Below are positions 49,539-58,855 of a stretch of 64,000 nucleotides of DNA, in pieces. The notes under the pieces are model-generated. The model had not been told where the DNA came from, searched no databases, and was given only the letters and a program-made list of their open reading frames with translations. The translations under genes and the position numbers were made by a program. Each line of letters opens with the position of its first letter. Positions within the stretch are counted from its first letter, which is position 1. The DNA is from Prevotella aurantiaca JCM 15754 (GTDB lineage Bacteria; Bacteroidota; Bacteroidia; Bacteroidales; Bacteroidaceae). The stretch spans positions 1 through 64,000 of the forward strand of contig NZ_BAKF01000007.1 in NCBI RefSeq assembly GCF_000614025.1, written 5' to 3'.

Positions 49539-50075
49539 TTAAAATTGCAGTAAAGAGGATATTTCTATATCCTTATCAAAAGTATTACGGCAGTCAGGAA
49601 ATTCGCTTTGCAGTTCTATTATAAAGTTACAATAAACCTTCTTAGGCTTAAACTTCTTTACTAGATTACACGCGGCGCGCATTGTTCCGCCTGTAGCGAG
49701 TAAGTCATCGTGTAATAGAATAACATCATCTTCACATATAGCGTCTTTATGAATCTCTATTGTGTCAATTCCATACTCCTTTGCGTAGTTTTCTTGAACG
49801 GTTTCACAGGGTAGTTTACCAGGCTTGCGACAAAGCACAATGCCCGCTCCAAGTCGCAAAGCGAGTGCTGATGACATTACAAAGCCACGACTTTCAATAC
49901 CTACTATCTTTGTAATTCCTTTATCTTTATAAATCTCATGCATTTCATCTATGATTTCTTTAAGTGCTTCAGGAGATTTAAACAAAGTGGTTACGTCGCG
50001 GAAATTGACACCTTTAATAGGCCAATCGGGTATGCATCTTAAATTTTCGAGTAGTATTTTGCTGTTCATAATCAA
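49539..50075 (-). CDS. apt: Adenine phosphoribosyltransferase
   Basis: 178 residues; the second Met (MNSKILLENL) is an alternative start. PRPP-binding motif DDVILLHDDLLATGGTM and the family stretch IVGIESRGFVMSSALALRLG. It converts adenine and PRPP to AMP. It lies between two parS sites, downstream of mnmG. Confidence 0.95.
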   Translation of the reverse strand: MIMNSKILLENLRCIPDWPIKGVNFRDVTTLFKSPEALKEIIDEMHEIYKDKGITKIVGIESRGFVMSSALALRLGAGIVLCRKPGKLPCETVQENYAKEYGIDTIEIHKDAICEDDVILLHDDLLATGGTMRAACNLVKKFKPKKVYCNFIIELQSEFPDCRNTFDKDIEISSLLQF

Positions 50076-50102
50076 TTAGTTATGTATTTATTGTTTTTTA
50101 AT

Positions 50103-50118
50103 TGTTACACGTGAAACG
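50103..50118. promoter_or_regulatory. parS site (one mismatch)
   Basis: TGTTACACGTGAAACG matches the consensus TGTTNCACGTGAAACA at all but the last base. It lies in the 52-bp mnmG-apt gap, 880 bp from the perfect site. Confidence 0.75.
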
Positions 50119-50127
50119 TTTAATGAG

Positions 50128-52005
50128 TTATCTTCCCATGAGTACTAAAAGCACGTTGATGTCGCTAGGGCTAACGCCTGGGATTCTACTTGCTTGTGCA
50201 AGAGTTTCAGGTTGTATGCGTTCTAATTTTTGGCGGCACTCTGTTGATAAATCATGAATCTCACTATAATTGAAGTGACCCTTTATTTTTATATCTTCAA
50301 GGCGGCGCATTTTCTCTGCAAAAGTACGCTCACGTTCGATATAACCTTTATATTTTATTTTTATTTCAGCTGCTTCTCTAATCTCATCTTTTCTGTTTGG
50401 TGATTCTTCCAATACATCTTTAAGATGTGATAAGTGTTCTGCCAAACCATACAAACTTATACCAGGACGTGCAATTAGTTCTGAAATTTTAAATGGACCC
50501 TGAATTGCAGAACTTCCAATTGTGTCTAAATAACCATTAATTTCGTTCGGTTTAATCGAAGTTATATTGCAATAATCAATTATTCGTTCTATATTTTTTT
50601 TCTTTTGGAGCCACCAATCATAGCGTTCGCGCTTTACTATGCCAAGATTATAACCTTTTTCTGTTAGTCGTGCATCTGCATCATCTTGGCGAAGCAATAT
50701 CCTATATTCAGCTCTGGAGGTAAACATTCTATATGGTTCGTCAACCCCTTTTGTTGTTAAATCGTCGATGAGTACGCCTATATAGCTTTCATCACGCTTC
50801 ATAAGGAAGGGTTTACTTCCTGCGCATAGCAGTGCTGCATTTATTCCTGCTACTATTCCTTGACCTCCTGCTTCTTCATAGCCCGTAGTTCCATTTACTT
50901 GACCCGCTAAGAACAATCCTTCAATAATCTTTGATTCCAACGATGGATTGAGTTGCGTCGGGTCAAAGTAATCGTATTCGATTGCATAACCTGGGCGATA
51001 CATCTTAGCGTTGCGTAGGGCTGGAATCTTTCGTAGCGCTTCTAATTGTATTTCCCACGGCATAGATGAAGAAAAGCCATTCAGATACATTTCATTTGTG
51101 TCTACACCTTCAGGCTCTAGGAAGAGGGGATGTGTGTCTTTGTCTGGGAATGTTACAAGTTTAGTTTCAATAGACGGGCAATAACGAGGACCTATACTTT
51201 GTATTTGTCCGTTGAAAAGGGGAGATTCTGTAACTCCCTTACGTAGAATATTGTGAGCTTCCTCATTGGTGTTACATGTCCAACAAGGTAGTTGTGGAAG
51301 AGTTCTGCGCGGCCCGAAATAAGAAAATTGATGGTAATCATTTTCGCCTGGTTGTGCTTCCATCTCATCAAAGTGAACCGAACGTTTATCTATTCGTACT
51401 GGAGTCCCCGTCTTCATTCTATCTTTGCGCACTCCCCAATATGTTATACTTTCCGCAAAGTTATGTACTGCTGGTTCAGCACAGCGACCGCCTTCCACCT
51501 GTTTTTTACCTATATGCATGAGTCCGTTAAGGAATGTTCCAGCTGTAATGACTATTGCGCGTGCAAAAAGCTCTATGCCCCATATTGTACGTACTCCTAT
51601 TGCGTGCCCATTCTTTACGATTAGTTCTTCAGCTTGGTCTTGGAATATATCAAGATTATCTGTAAGGTTCAGAGTTTTTTTCCATTCTGTTATAAACCTC
51701 TCCCTATCGCATTGCGCTCTTGGGCTCCAAACAGCTGGTCCTTTCGAGCGGTTGAGCATCCGAAACTGAATAGCAGTAGCATCAGTAACAAGTCCCATTT
51801 GACCACCCAAGGCGTCAATTTCTCTCACAATTTGCCCCTTTGCAATTCCTCCTATTGCAGGATTACAACTCATTTGGGCTATTTTGTTCATGTCCATTGT
51901 TACCAAACATACCTTTGCACCAATATTAGCAGCGGCTGTAGCTGCTTCGCAACCAGCATGTCCACCGCCAATCACTAGCACATCATATTTGAAAGTAATG
52001 CTCAT
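50128..52005 (-). CDS. mnmG: tRNA uridine-5-carboxymethylaminomethyl modification enzyme
   Basis: 625 residues from ATG 52005 (MSITFKYDVLVIGGGHAG); the frame upstream overlaps the promoter. FAD-binding VLVIGGGHAGCEAATAAA, the redox-region CNPAIGGIAKGQIVREID, GTFLNGLMHIG and GQVNGTTGYEEAGGQGIVAG. With MnmE it modifies the wobble uridine of several tRNAs. mnmG (gidA) is a classic neighbour of bacterial origins, consistent with the parS sites here. Confidence 0.96.
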   Translation of the reverse strand: MSITFKYDVLVIGGGHAGCEAATAAANIGAKVCLVTMDMNKIAQMSCNPAIGGIAKGQIVREIDALGGQMGLVTDATAIQFRMLNRSKGPAVWSPRAQCDRERFITEWKKTLNLTDNLDIFQDQAEELIVKNGHAIGVRTIWGIELFARAIVITAGTFLNGLMHIGKKQVEGGRCAEPAVHNFAESITYWGVRKDRMKTGTPVRIDKRSVHFDEMEAQPGENDYHQFSYFGPRRTLPQLPCWTCNTNEEAHNILRKGVTESPLFNGQIQSIGPRYCPSIETKLVTFPDKDTHPLFLEPEGVDTNEMYLNGFSSSMPWEIQLEALRKIPALRNAKMYRPGYAIEYDYFDPTQLNPSLESKIIEGLFLAGQVNGTTGYEEAGGQGIVAGINAALLCAGSKPFLMKRDESYIGVLIDDLTTKGVDEPYRMFTSRAEYRILLRQDDADARLTEKGYNLGIVKRERYDWWLQKKKNIERIIDYCNITSIKPNEINGYLDTIGSSAIQGPFKISELIARPGISLYGLAEHLSHLKDVLEESPNRKDEIREAAEIKIKYKGYIERERTFAEKMRRLEDIKIKGHFNYSEIHDLSTECRQKLERIQPETLAQASRIPGVSPSDINVLLVLMGR

Positions 52006-52023
52006 TCTTTTTCTATTTTTTGG

Positions 52024-52031
52024 CAAAAGTA
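52024..52031 (-). promoter_or_regulatory. -7 promoter element for mnmG
   Basis: CAAAAGTA reads TACTTTTG on the minus strand (TAnnTTTG), 18 bp before the ATG at 52005. Confidence 0.5.
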
Positions 52032-52394
52032 AGAAATTAAATTCAATTATTTAGCACAATTCCGACATATTGCTATTACATATTCCTTCCTTTTCCTATT
52101 TTCCCATTTGTATTTTCTTCAGAAATATTGTGATAATATCATTTTCTATATATTTGTAATATCACTATAAATGTGTCAAGCAAATGCTACTTACTTGTTA
52201 TAATTATAAGATTGTTTTCGCTTAACTTTTGTTACTTTACCTACGTTTTCACTTCTTTATCTACTTTAATAATTGAGATTGTAGTTTCATTTCGTTTCTT
52301 ACTGCTTGTTTAGACGATGTCAATATTACGCTTTAAGCACCTATTGAAAGGTCGTTTTTTATTAAAAAAACTTCGCTTTATCATTATTTTATAG
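52032..52394. other. AT-rich gap without genes
   Basis: No protein-like frame, RNA gene or clear repeat is seen between the divergent mnmG and fumarate reductase promoters. Confidence 0.5.
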
Positions 52395-52402
52395 TATTTT
52401 TG
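52395..52402 (+). promoter_or_regulatory. -7 promoter element for frdCAB with long leader
   Basis: TATTTTTG matches TAnnTTTG. Transcription would start near 52409, leaving a leader of about 138 nt with small inverted repeats (ATACC/GGGTAT at 52424-52441; GATACT/AGTATA near 52456-52471). Confidence 0.5.
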
Positions 52403-52546
52403 CAGCGGATACATTCCCACTTGATACCAACTTTTGGGTATTTGCTGAAAGAATGATACTTTATCAGTATACCCCTTGGATTATGCATTTACAAAAACAA
52501 GATCAAATTAATTCAAACAGTTTAAATATTTAAAAACAAAACATTT

Positions 52547-53242
52547 ATGTGGTTAATCAATTCTTCTATTGGTAGAAAAGTTGTGATGTCTGTAACAGGT
52601 ATCGCACTTATTCTATTCCTGACATTCCACATGTCGATGAATATTGTTGCGCTTTTCTCTGGAGAGGCCTACAATATGATTTGTAAATTTCTTGGTGCAA
52701 ACTGGTATGCAGTAGTTGCTACTGTAGGCCTTGGAGCACTGACAGTGGCTCACATCGTTTACGCTTTCATCTTAACTGCACAGAATCGTAGTGCACGTGG
52801 TAACGAACGTTACGCTGTAATAGGTTCAAGTCCTAAGGTTGAATGGGCGTCTAAAAACATGTTGGTGTTGGGTATCATTGTTCTATTGGGCTTGTTGCTT
52901 CACTTGTTTAATTTCTGGTACAACATGATGTTTGCAGAAATAATTGGTATGCATCAAGATATTGACCCTTCAAATGGTTTTGAGTACATTATTAAAACAT
53001 TTGAGAACCCAATTTATGTTGTAATTTACATCATTTGGCTTTGTGCTATCTGGTACCATCTATCACATGGTTTCTGGTCAGCAATGCAGACTCTCGGTAT
53101 CAGCGGTAAGGTTTGGTTCAACCGTTGGAAGAAGATAGGTTTGGTTTATACCACACTTCTCATGTTAGGTTTCTTAATTGTTGTGCTTGCTTTCGCATTC
53201 AAATGTGCACCAAGCCTTTGTGGGACCTGCTTTATTCATTAA
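52547..53242 (+). CDS. frdC: Fumarate reductase/succinate dehydrogenase cytochrome b subunit
   Basis: 231 residues, five membrane helices with haem-ligand His candidates in LTFHMSMNIVAL, VAHIVYAF, LLLHLFNFWYN and IWYHLSHGFW. This is the di-haem cytochrome b type typical of Bacteroidota. It anchors the FrdA-FrdB complex and exchanges electrons with menaquinone. First gene of the C-A-B operon, 24 bp before frdA. In anaerobic Prevotella the complex mainly reduces fumarate to succinate; that direction is inferred from the lifestyle. Confidence 0.93.
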   Translation: MWLINSSIGRKVVMSVTGIALILFLTFHMSMNIVALFSGEAYNMICKFLGANWYAVVATVGLGALTVAHIVYAFILTAQNRSARGNERYAVIGSSPKVEWASKNMLVLGIIVLLGLLLHLFNFWYNMMFAEIIGMHQDIDPSNGFEYIIKTFENPIYVVIYIIWLCAIWYHLSHGFWSAMQTLGISGKVWFNRWKKIGLVYTTLLMLGFLIVVLAFAFKCAPSLCGTCFIH

Positions 53243-53266
53243 TTCTAATAGAAAGATACAAAGATT

Positions 53267-55249
53267 ATGGCTAAGATATTAGATTCAAAAATTCCAGAAG
53301 GACCAGTAGCAGAGAAGTGGACCAACTATAAGGCTCACCAGCGTTTGGTTAATCCTAAGAATAAATTAAAGCTTGATGTAATTGTTGTTGGTACCGGTTT
53401 GGCTGGTGCCAGTGCTGCAGCATCGCTTGGCGAAATGGGCTTTACTGTTTATAATTTGTGTATTCAGGACTCACCACGTCGTGCTCACTCTATTGCTGCT
53501 CAGGGTGGTATTAATGCTGCAAAGAATTATCAGAACGATGGCGACTCAGTTTATCGTTTGTTCTATGATACTGTAAAGGGTGGCGACTATCGTGCTCGTG
53601 AAGCAAATGTTTATCGTTTGGCAGAAGTTTCTAACAGCATCATTGATCAATGTGTGGCACAAGGAGTACCTTTCGCACGTGAGTATGGTGGTATGTTAGC
53701 AAACCGCTCTTTCGGTGGTGCACAAGTTTCACGTACATTCTATGCAAAAGGTCAAACAGGTCAACAACTTCTTCTCGGTGCTTATTCAGCATTAAGCAAG
53801 CAGGTTAATGATGGTCGTGTAAAACTTTACACACGCTATGAAATGGAAGACGTAGTTGTTATTGATGGCCATGCACGTGGTATTATAGCAAAAAATTTGG
53901 TAACTGGCGAACTTGAACGTTTCTCTGCAAATGCAGTTGTTATTGCAACAGGTGGATATGGTAATGCATATTTCCTTTCTACTAACGCTATGGGCTGTAA
54001 CTGTACAGCAGCTGTTCAGTGCTATCGTAAGGGTGCTTATTTTGCAAACCCAGCATACGTTCAGATTCACCCAACTTGTATTCCTGTACATGGTGATAAG
54101 CAATCTAAGCTTACATTGATGTCAGAATCATTGCGTAACGATGGTCGTATTTGGGTTCCAAAGAAGATAGAAGATGCTAAGGCATTGCAGGCAGGAACAA
54201 AGAGAGGTTCAGATATTCCAGAAGAAGACCGCGACTATTACTTGGAGCGCCGTTATCCAGCATTTGGTAACTTGGTTCCTCGCGACGTGGCTTCACGCGC
54301 TGCTAAAGAACGTTGTGACCATGGTTTCGGTGTAAATAATACAGGTTTGGCTGTTTTCCTTGATTTCTCTGAAAGTATCAACCGTCTTGGTTTGAATGTT
54401 ATTCTCCAGCGTTATGGTAATCTCTTTGATATGTATGAAGAAATTACTGACGTAAATCCTGGTGAATTAGCTAAGGAAATCAATGGAGTTAAGTACTACA
54501 ATCCAATGATGATTTACCCTGCTATCCACTACACAATGGGAGGTATTTGGGTAGATTATGAATTGCAAACCACTATTAGTGGACTCTTCGCTATCGGCGA
54601 ATGTAACTTCTCTGATCATGGTGCTAACCGTCTTGGTGCTTCTGCATTGATGCAAGGTCTAGCAGATGGCTACTTTGTATTACCTTATACTATACAGAAC
54701 TACTTGGCAGATCAATCTCTTTGGACTAAGATCCCTACCGATCATCCAGAGTTTGTTAAGGCTGAGAAGGGTGTTCAAGACGAAATAGATCGTCTTATGA
54801 ATATCAAGGGTAAGCGCAGTGTAGACTCTATTCATAAAGAGCTTGGCCATATCATGTGGGATTACGTAGGTATGGGTCGTACAGAAGAAGGATTAAAGAT
54901 AGGTCTCCAAAAGATGAAGGAAATACGTAAAGAATTCGAAACTAACCTCTTTATCCCAGGAAGCAAGGACGGACTCAACGTAGAGCTTGATAAAGCAATC
55001 CACCTTCGTGACTTCATTACAATGGGTGAGCTTGTAGCTTACGATGCACTTTCGCGCAATGAAAGCTGCGGTGGTCACTTCCGTGAGGAGTATCAGACTG
55101 AAGAAGGTGAAGCTAAGCGTGACGACGAAAATTACTTCTACGTAGGTTGCTGGGAGTATAAGGGCAGTGATACTACTGAACCTGAACTCATCAAGGAACC
55201 TCTCCAGTACGAGGCAATTAAGGTTCAAACACGTAACTACAAGAACTAA
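53267..55249 (+). CDS. frdA: Fumarate reductase/succinate dehydrogenase flavoprotein subunit
   Basis: 660 residues. FAD-binding [19 protein letters not shown], the covalent-FAD His region [20 protein letters not shown], substrate/active-site [20 protein letters not shown] and [13 protein letters not shown], and [19 protein letters not shown]. It catalyses fumarate/succinate interconversion on the cytoplasmic side of the inner membrane. Follows frdC by 24 bp and precedes frdB by 47 bp. Confidence 0.96.
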   Translation: MAKILDSKIPEGPVAEKWTNYKAHQRLVNPKNKLKLDVIVVGTGLAGASAAASLGEMGFTVYNLCIQDSPRRAHSIAAQGGINAAKNYQNDGDSVYRLFYDTVKGGDYRAREANVYRLAEVSNSIIDQCVAQGVPFAREYGGMLANRSFGGAQVSRTFYAKGQTGQQLLLGAYSALSKQVNDGRVKLYTRYEMEDVVVIDGHARGIIAKNLVTGELERFSANAVVIATGGYGNAYFLSTNAMGCNCTAAVQCYRKGAYFANPAYVQIHPTCIPVHGDKQSKLTLMSESLRNDGRIWVPKKIEDAKALQAGTKRGSDIPEEDRDYYLERRYPAFGNLVPRDVASRAAKERCDHGFGVNNTGLAVFLDFSESINRLGLNVILQRYGNLFDMYEEITDVNPGELAKEINGVKYYNPMMIYPAIHYTMGGIWVDYELQTTISGLFAIGECNFSDHGANRLGASALMQGLADGYFVLPYTIQNYLADQSLWTKIPTDHPEFVKAEKGVQDEIDRLMNIKGKRSVDSIHKELGHIMWDYVGMGRTEEGLKIGLQKMKEIRKEFETNLFIPGSKDGLNVELDKAIHLRDFITMGELVAYDALSRNESCGGHFREEYQTEEGEAKRDDENYFYVGCWEYKGSDTTEPELIKEPLQYEAIKVQTRNYKN

Positions 55250-55296
55250 TTTAAGTCAAAGTTGCTTTGGCAACACATTAAAAAGAAATCAACGTA

Positions 55297-56052
55297 ATGG
55301 AAAAAATAATAAGTTTCACGCTTAAAGTATGGCGTCAGAACGGACCTACAGCACAAGGTCATTTTGATACATTCGAGATGAAAGATATCCCTGGTGATAC
55401 TTCTTTCCTTGAAATGCTGGATATTCTCAACGAGCAGCTTATCGAAGATGGCAAAGAACCTTTTGTCTTCGATCACGACTGTCGTGAAGGTATCTGCGGT
55501 ATGTGTTCTCTTTACATTAATGGACACCCACATGGTCCAGCTACAGGTGCTACAACCTGTCAGTTATACATGCGTCGTTTCAACGATGGAGATGTTATTA
55601 CTGTTGAACCATGGCGTTCTGCTGCATTCCCAGTAATTAAGGATTGCATGGTAGATCGTGGTGCATTCGACAAGATTATACAGGCTGGAGGTTACACAAG
55701 TATTCGTACTGGACAACCACAAGATGCTAATGCTATCCTTATTCCTAAGGAAGATGCTGACGAAGCAATGGATTGCGCTACATGTATTGGTTGTGGTGCA
55801 TGTGTTGCAGCATGTAAGAATGGTTCAGCAATGCTTTTCCTTTCTTCTAAGGTAAGTCAGTTGGCACTTCTCCCACAAGGCCGTCCAGAAGCTGCTAAGC
55901 GTGCAAAAGCAATGATTATGAAGATGGAAGAACTTGGCTTTGGTAACTGTACAAATACTCGTGCATGTGAGGCTGAATGTCCAAAGAATGAATCTATTGC
56001 TAATATAGCTCGTTTGAACCGAGAATTTATCAAGGCAAAGCTTGCTGATTAA
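55297..56052 (+). CDS. frdB: Fumarate reductase/succinate dehydrogenase iron-sulfur subunit
   Basis: 251 residues. The N-terminal plant-type ferredoxin domain has the 2Fe-2S ligands in [15 protein letters not shown] and TTC. The C-terminal domain has [16 protein letters not shown] and [14 protein letters not shown] for the 4Fe-4S and 3Fe-4S clusters. It carries electrons between the haems and FAD. Last gene of the operon, followed by a strong terminator. Confidence 0.96.
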   Translation: MEKIISFTLKVWRQNGPTAQGHFDTFEMKDIPGDTSFLEMLDILNEQLIEDGKEPFVFDHDCREGICGMCSLYINGHPHGPATGATTCQLYMRRFNDGDVITVEPWRSAAFPVIKDCMVDRGAFDKIIQAGGYTSIRTGQPQDANAILIPKEDADEAMDCATCIGCGACVAACKNGSAMLFLSSKVSQLALLPQGRPEAAKRAKAMIMKMEELGFGNCTNTRACEAECPKNESIANIARLNREFIKAKLAD

Positions 56053-56110
56053 AGCATGAAAAAGTAAGAATAGAGAGACAAAAGTTTCTCTTAATCAAAA
56101 AAGAAGAAAC

Positions 56111-56146
56111 CCCGCGATGCAGATTGCATTGCGGGATTTTTTTATT
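56111..56146 (+). terminator. Terminator of frdCAB
   Basis: CCCGCGATGCA-GAT-TGCATTGCGGG forms an 11-bp stem, followed by a T7 run. Confidence 0.85.
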
Positions 56147-56296
56147 TTTTATATACGACTAAAGCCATTTTCATTGAGCTTACGCTGTAAGTATAATGAA
56201 TAGTATCCTTGAAGGGACTCCATATTCTCTTTTCTTGCTTATGATAAGTTTCCTTTACCTTATTATATATAACAAATGAAAAAAGAAGCTTGAAAA

Positions 56297-56405
56297 AATA
56301 TAATTATAAATTCAACAATTTGTAATTACAAAAAATAAAATTATAATTAAGTTTTTTAATTTTGTAATTATAATTAAGTTTTTTAATTTTGTAATTATAA
56401 TTTTC
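56297..56405. repeat. AT-rich repeat block with 27-bp tandem units
   Basis: Units at 56338-56364 and 56365-56391 are 26/27 identical, with a partial third copy ending TAATTATAATTTTC. The block is preceded by ATTTGTAATTACA, as in the hairpin at 53-92. Nothing else recognisable is present between 56147 and 56916. Confidence 0.7.
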
Positions 56406-56916
56406 TGATAAGTAAATCCCTCTTCTTTTGACCGACAATATTTCCTTTGCAAGGGAAGGATATTTACTTCACCTGATAATAAAAAACAGCAATAAGTTTA
56501 ATATAATTGGTCTGCTGTTTTACATTTTAACTACTATAACTTTTAAAATTACAATATAATCTTTGCGTCACACTTCGTTAGTTTTTAATTCAATATAAGA
56601 ATAGCTGAAGCAAAGACTAGAATATTATTTGGGTAGGTTTTTGTGGTGGCAAAAGTGGCTAATAAGATCTTTTGATAAGTATAACCTAAAATAATTTCTT
56701 TCAAATCACGGGTTTTGGCAATGAATTTATTTGCACGTTAAAAAATCAATAATATATATACATAAAATTTAAAAGGTTTATTGTTGATATTTCTGTAAAC
56801 GCCTTAACAATAGATGAATAATATTATTAAAGGAATTAAAGAAATGTAACTTAAATACAAAAATCGGCACTTTTTGAGTATGAAAATACATTAAATAAAA
56901 AAATATTATACTTTAT

Positions 56917-56947
56917 TTTGTTGGTATTATTATTTTTTGTACTTTTG
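56917..56947 (+). promoter_or_regulatory. Promoter of the cytolysin-like gene
   Basis: TTTG (56917-56920), exactly 19 nt, then TACTTTTG (56940-56947): a full match to the Bacteroidota promoter TTTG-N19-TAnnTTTG. The leader would be about 138 nt. Confidence 0.75.
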
Positions 56948-57091
56948 ACCCGATAAAAGTGCAAAAACGATAACTACGACCGAGTTAACGAGAGAACAAT
57001 AAATGCAAGAAATTAGACTTTCTATGCTCAAATTGTTGTGAGATAAAAATAACTATTAATATCATATATCTAATTTAAAAGTATCATTATT

Positions 57092-58738
57092 ATGAACAAA
57101 AAAGTTATCTATCTGTTGACAACAGCAGCATTCTTAGGGCTAAGTAGTTGCTCTAATGTTGATGACACAATTGATGTTAGCCAACAACAAAAGAAGGGTA
57201 TTATTACCGACCAAGCAGAAATCCAAGCTTATCTTGGTAGTCTTAAAGCACCTGGAGCATCAGCTACAATGCGTGCATCTGCACCTACAACTTCTGATGT
57301 TAGTACTGAAGAAGTACCTGGTTATAACGATGGTATGCCAGGATACTGGGTTATAACAAAGAAGCACTATAAGGCTTCTGCTATGTTCGACGAAACAATG
57401 ATTCTCGATCCTAACGCAGAAATCCTTTATCCAGGTTGTGTTTTGAAAGGTAGCTCTATTGAAGATGGTACCTATACTCCATTAACTGAAGCTGAAGTAG
57501 GTGATATTACTTTCTCTATTAGCAAAGTAGTAACTGAAGGTACACCTTCTGAAAGCATCAGAAAAACTATTTTCAACCCACGCTTAAGTGAATATCGTGA
57601 AGCATTCAACGATTGGGCAAAGTTGAACTATCAGCCAAATGCTGTAACATCAATGCACAGTGTTGAGTCTATTACTTCTAAAGAAGAAGCAATGGCAAAG
57701 GTTGGTGCAACATTCAGAAACCAATATGTAGACTTTGGTGCTAACTTCGGTTTCGATTTCGATAAGGAACAGAACCATATCTTGGCTAAGTTTATTCAGA
57801 AGCAGTACACTGTTACTACCGACTTCCCAAAGACTCCAACAATCTTCACCTCAATCAATCCATACCTCATCGACCAATATCAACCAGTTTACGTAAGCAA
57901 CTTGACTTATGGTCGTATGATTTTCTTGAGTGTTGATACTAAGCACTCTCTCAGTGAAGTACGTGCTGCCCTTAACTTTGCAATTAAGGCTATCGATCTT
58001 AACATTGAACTTGAGACACAATATAAAAAGGTGCTCGACGATAGTAAGATCAACGTAACAATCATTGGTGGTGGTGCAAAGAGCCAGAATACGGCCCTTA
58101 TAAATGGTTGGGAAGGCTTCAAAGAGTATATGACTGCAGATATCTCAATGTCAGAAGTAACTCCTATCAGCTTCTCTTTGCGTTATGCTAAGGATAACTC
58201 TATGTGCCGTGTAGTATCAAATGGCGAATACGATGTTATTACTCGTTCTTTCGTTCCTGAATTTAAGGAAATGTACCTTGAACTTAGCCTTTCAGGACTT
58301 AAGGGAACAGAAGGTAGCCGTAAGGTAGAATATGGTCCAGAATTTGAATTGTATGGTACAGGTTGGATCACTTATAATGGTGAAAAGATTTCTGACATCT
58401 TCAACATTGGTCGTAAGAATTATATCAACGTTAAGAAGGGTAGGGAGTTTACACAAGTATCAGGACAAAAAAGTATCGTTTGTTTGAAGAAGAAGGATGG
58501 CGAATCATTCCAAGACTTCCTCCGCAACCGTGTACGTGTTTATACTCACATGCGCGACTACGATGCACGAATCATACCGAAGAACGATAAGGATTATAGC
58601 GAAACATACCAAGAATTCTTTGTTTCAGATCTTCTTGCAAAACAAAAGAGCATGGAACCTAAGTTCTCTGTAGTTGGTAGTGGTGCAGGCGTAACAGTTG
58701 AAGCGCAATTCGAAATTTCAAGCATTTACTTTAAGTAA
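57092..58738 (+). CDS. Thiol-activated (cholesterol-dependent) cytolysin-like lipoprotein
   Basis: 548 residues. Lipoprotein signal (1-19) with lipobox LSSC and Cys20. A low-complexity N-part (about 50-85) is followed by the CDC core. It has ILYPGCVLKGSS (about 111-122), PVYVSNLTYGRMIFL (about 265-279; compare VSNVAYGR in perfringolysin), INVTIIGGGA (about 320-329) and PISFSLRYAKDNS (about 358-370; compare PISYTSVFLKDNS). These are domain 1-3 landmarks of the pore-forming family. The C-terminal ~150 residues show no ECTGLAWEWWR-type undecapeptide, so receptor recognition must differ. It has its own strong promoter and terminator and lies next to two cysteine proteases. Host or bacterial target unknown. 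Confidence 0.8.
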   Translation: MNKKVIYLLTTAAFLGLSSCSNVDDTIDVSQQQKKGIITDQAEIQAYLGSLKAPGASATMRASAPTTSDVSTEEVPGYNDGMPGYWVITKKHYKASAMFDETMILDPNAEILYPGCVLKGSSIEDGTYTPLTEAEVGDITFSISKVVTEGTPSESIRKTIFNPRLSEYREAFNDWAKLNYQPNAVTSMHSVESITSKEEAMAKVGATFRNQYVDFGANFGFDFDKEQNHILAKFIQKQYTVTTDFPKTPTIFTSINPYLIDQYQPVYVSNLTYGRMIFLSVDTKHSLSEVRAALNFAIKAIDLNIELETQYKKVLDDSKINVTIIGGGAKSQNTALINGWEGFKEYMTADISMSEVTPISFSLRYAKDNSMCRVVSNGEYDVITRSFVPEFKEMYLELSLSGLKGTEGSRKVEYGPEFELYGTGWITYNGEKISDIFNIGRKNYINVKKGREFTQVSGQKSIVCLKKKDGESFQDFLRNRVRVYTHMRDYDARIIPKNDKDYSETYQEFFVSDLLAKQKSMEPKFSVVGSGAGVTVEAQFEISSIYFK

Positions 58739-58754
58739 TAAATTATAAGGAAAG

Positions 58755-58791
58755 GTTCTGTTGCGGCATTCTGTTGTAACAGAACTTTTTC
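58755..58791 (+). terminator. Terminator after cytolysin-like gene
   Basis: GTTCTGTT and AACAGAAC pair across a 15-nt loop, followed by a T5 run. Confidence 0.7.
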
Positions 58792-58855
58792 TGCTTTTAT
58801 GACTTAATCTAATATTTATTAGTTAATCTTATTTGTAAATCTAAACTTGTTTACA

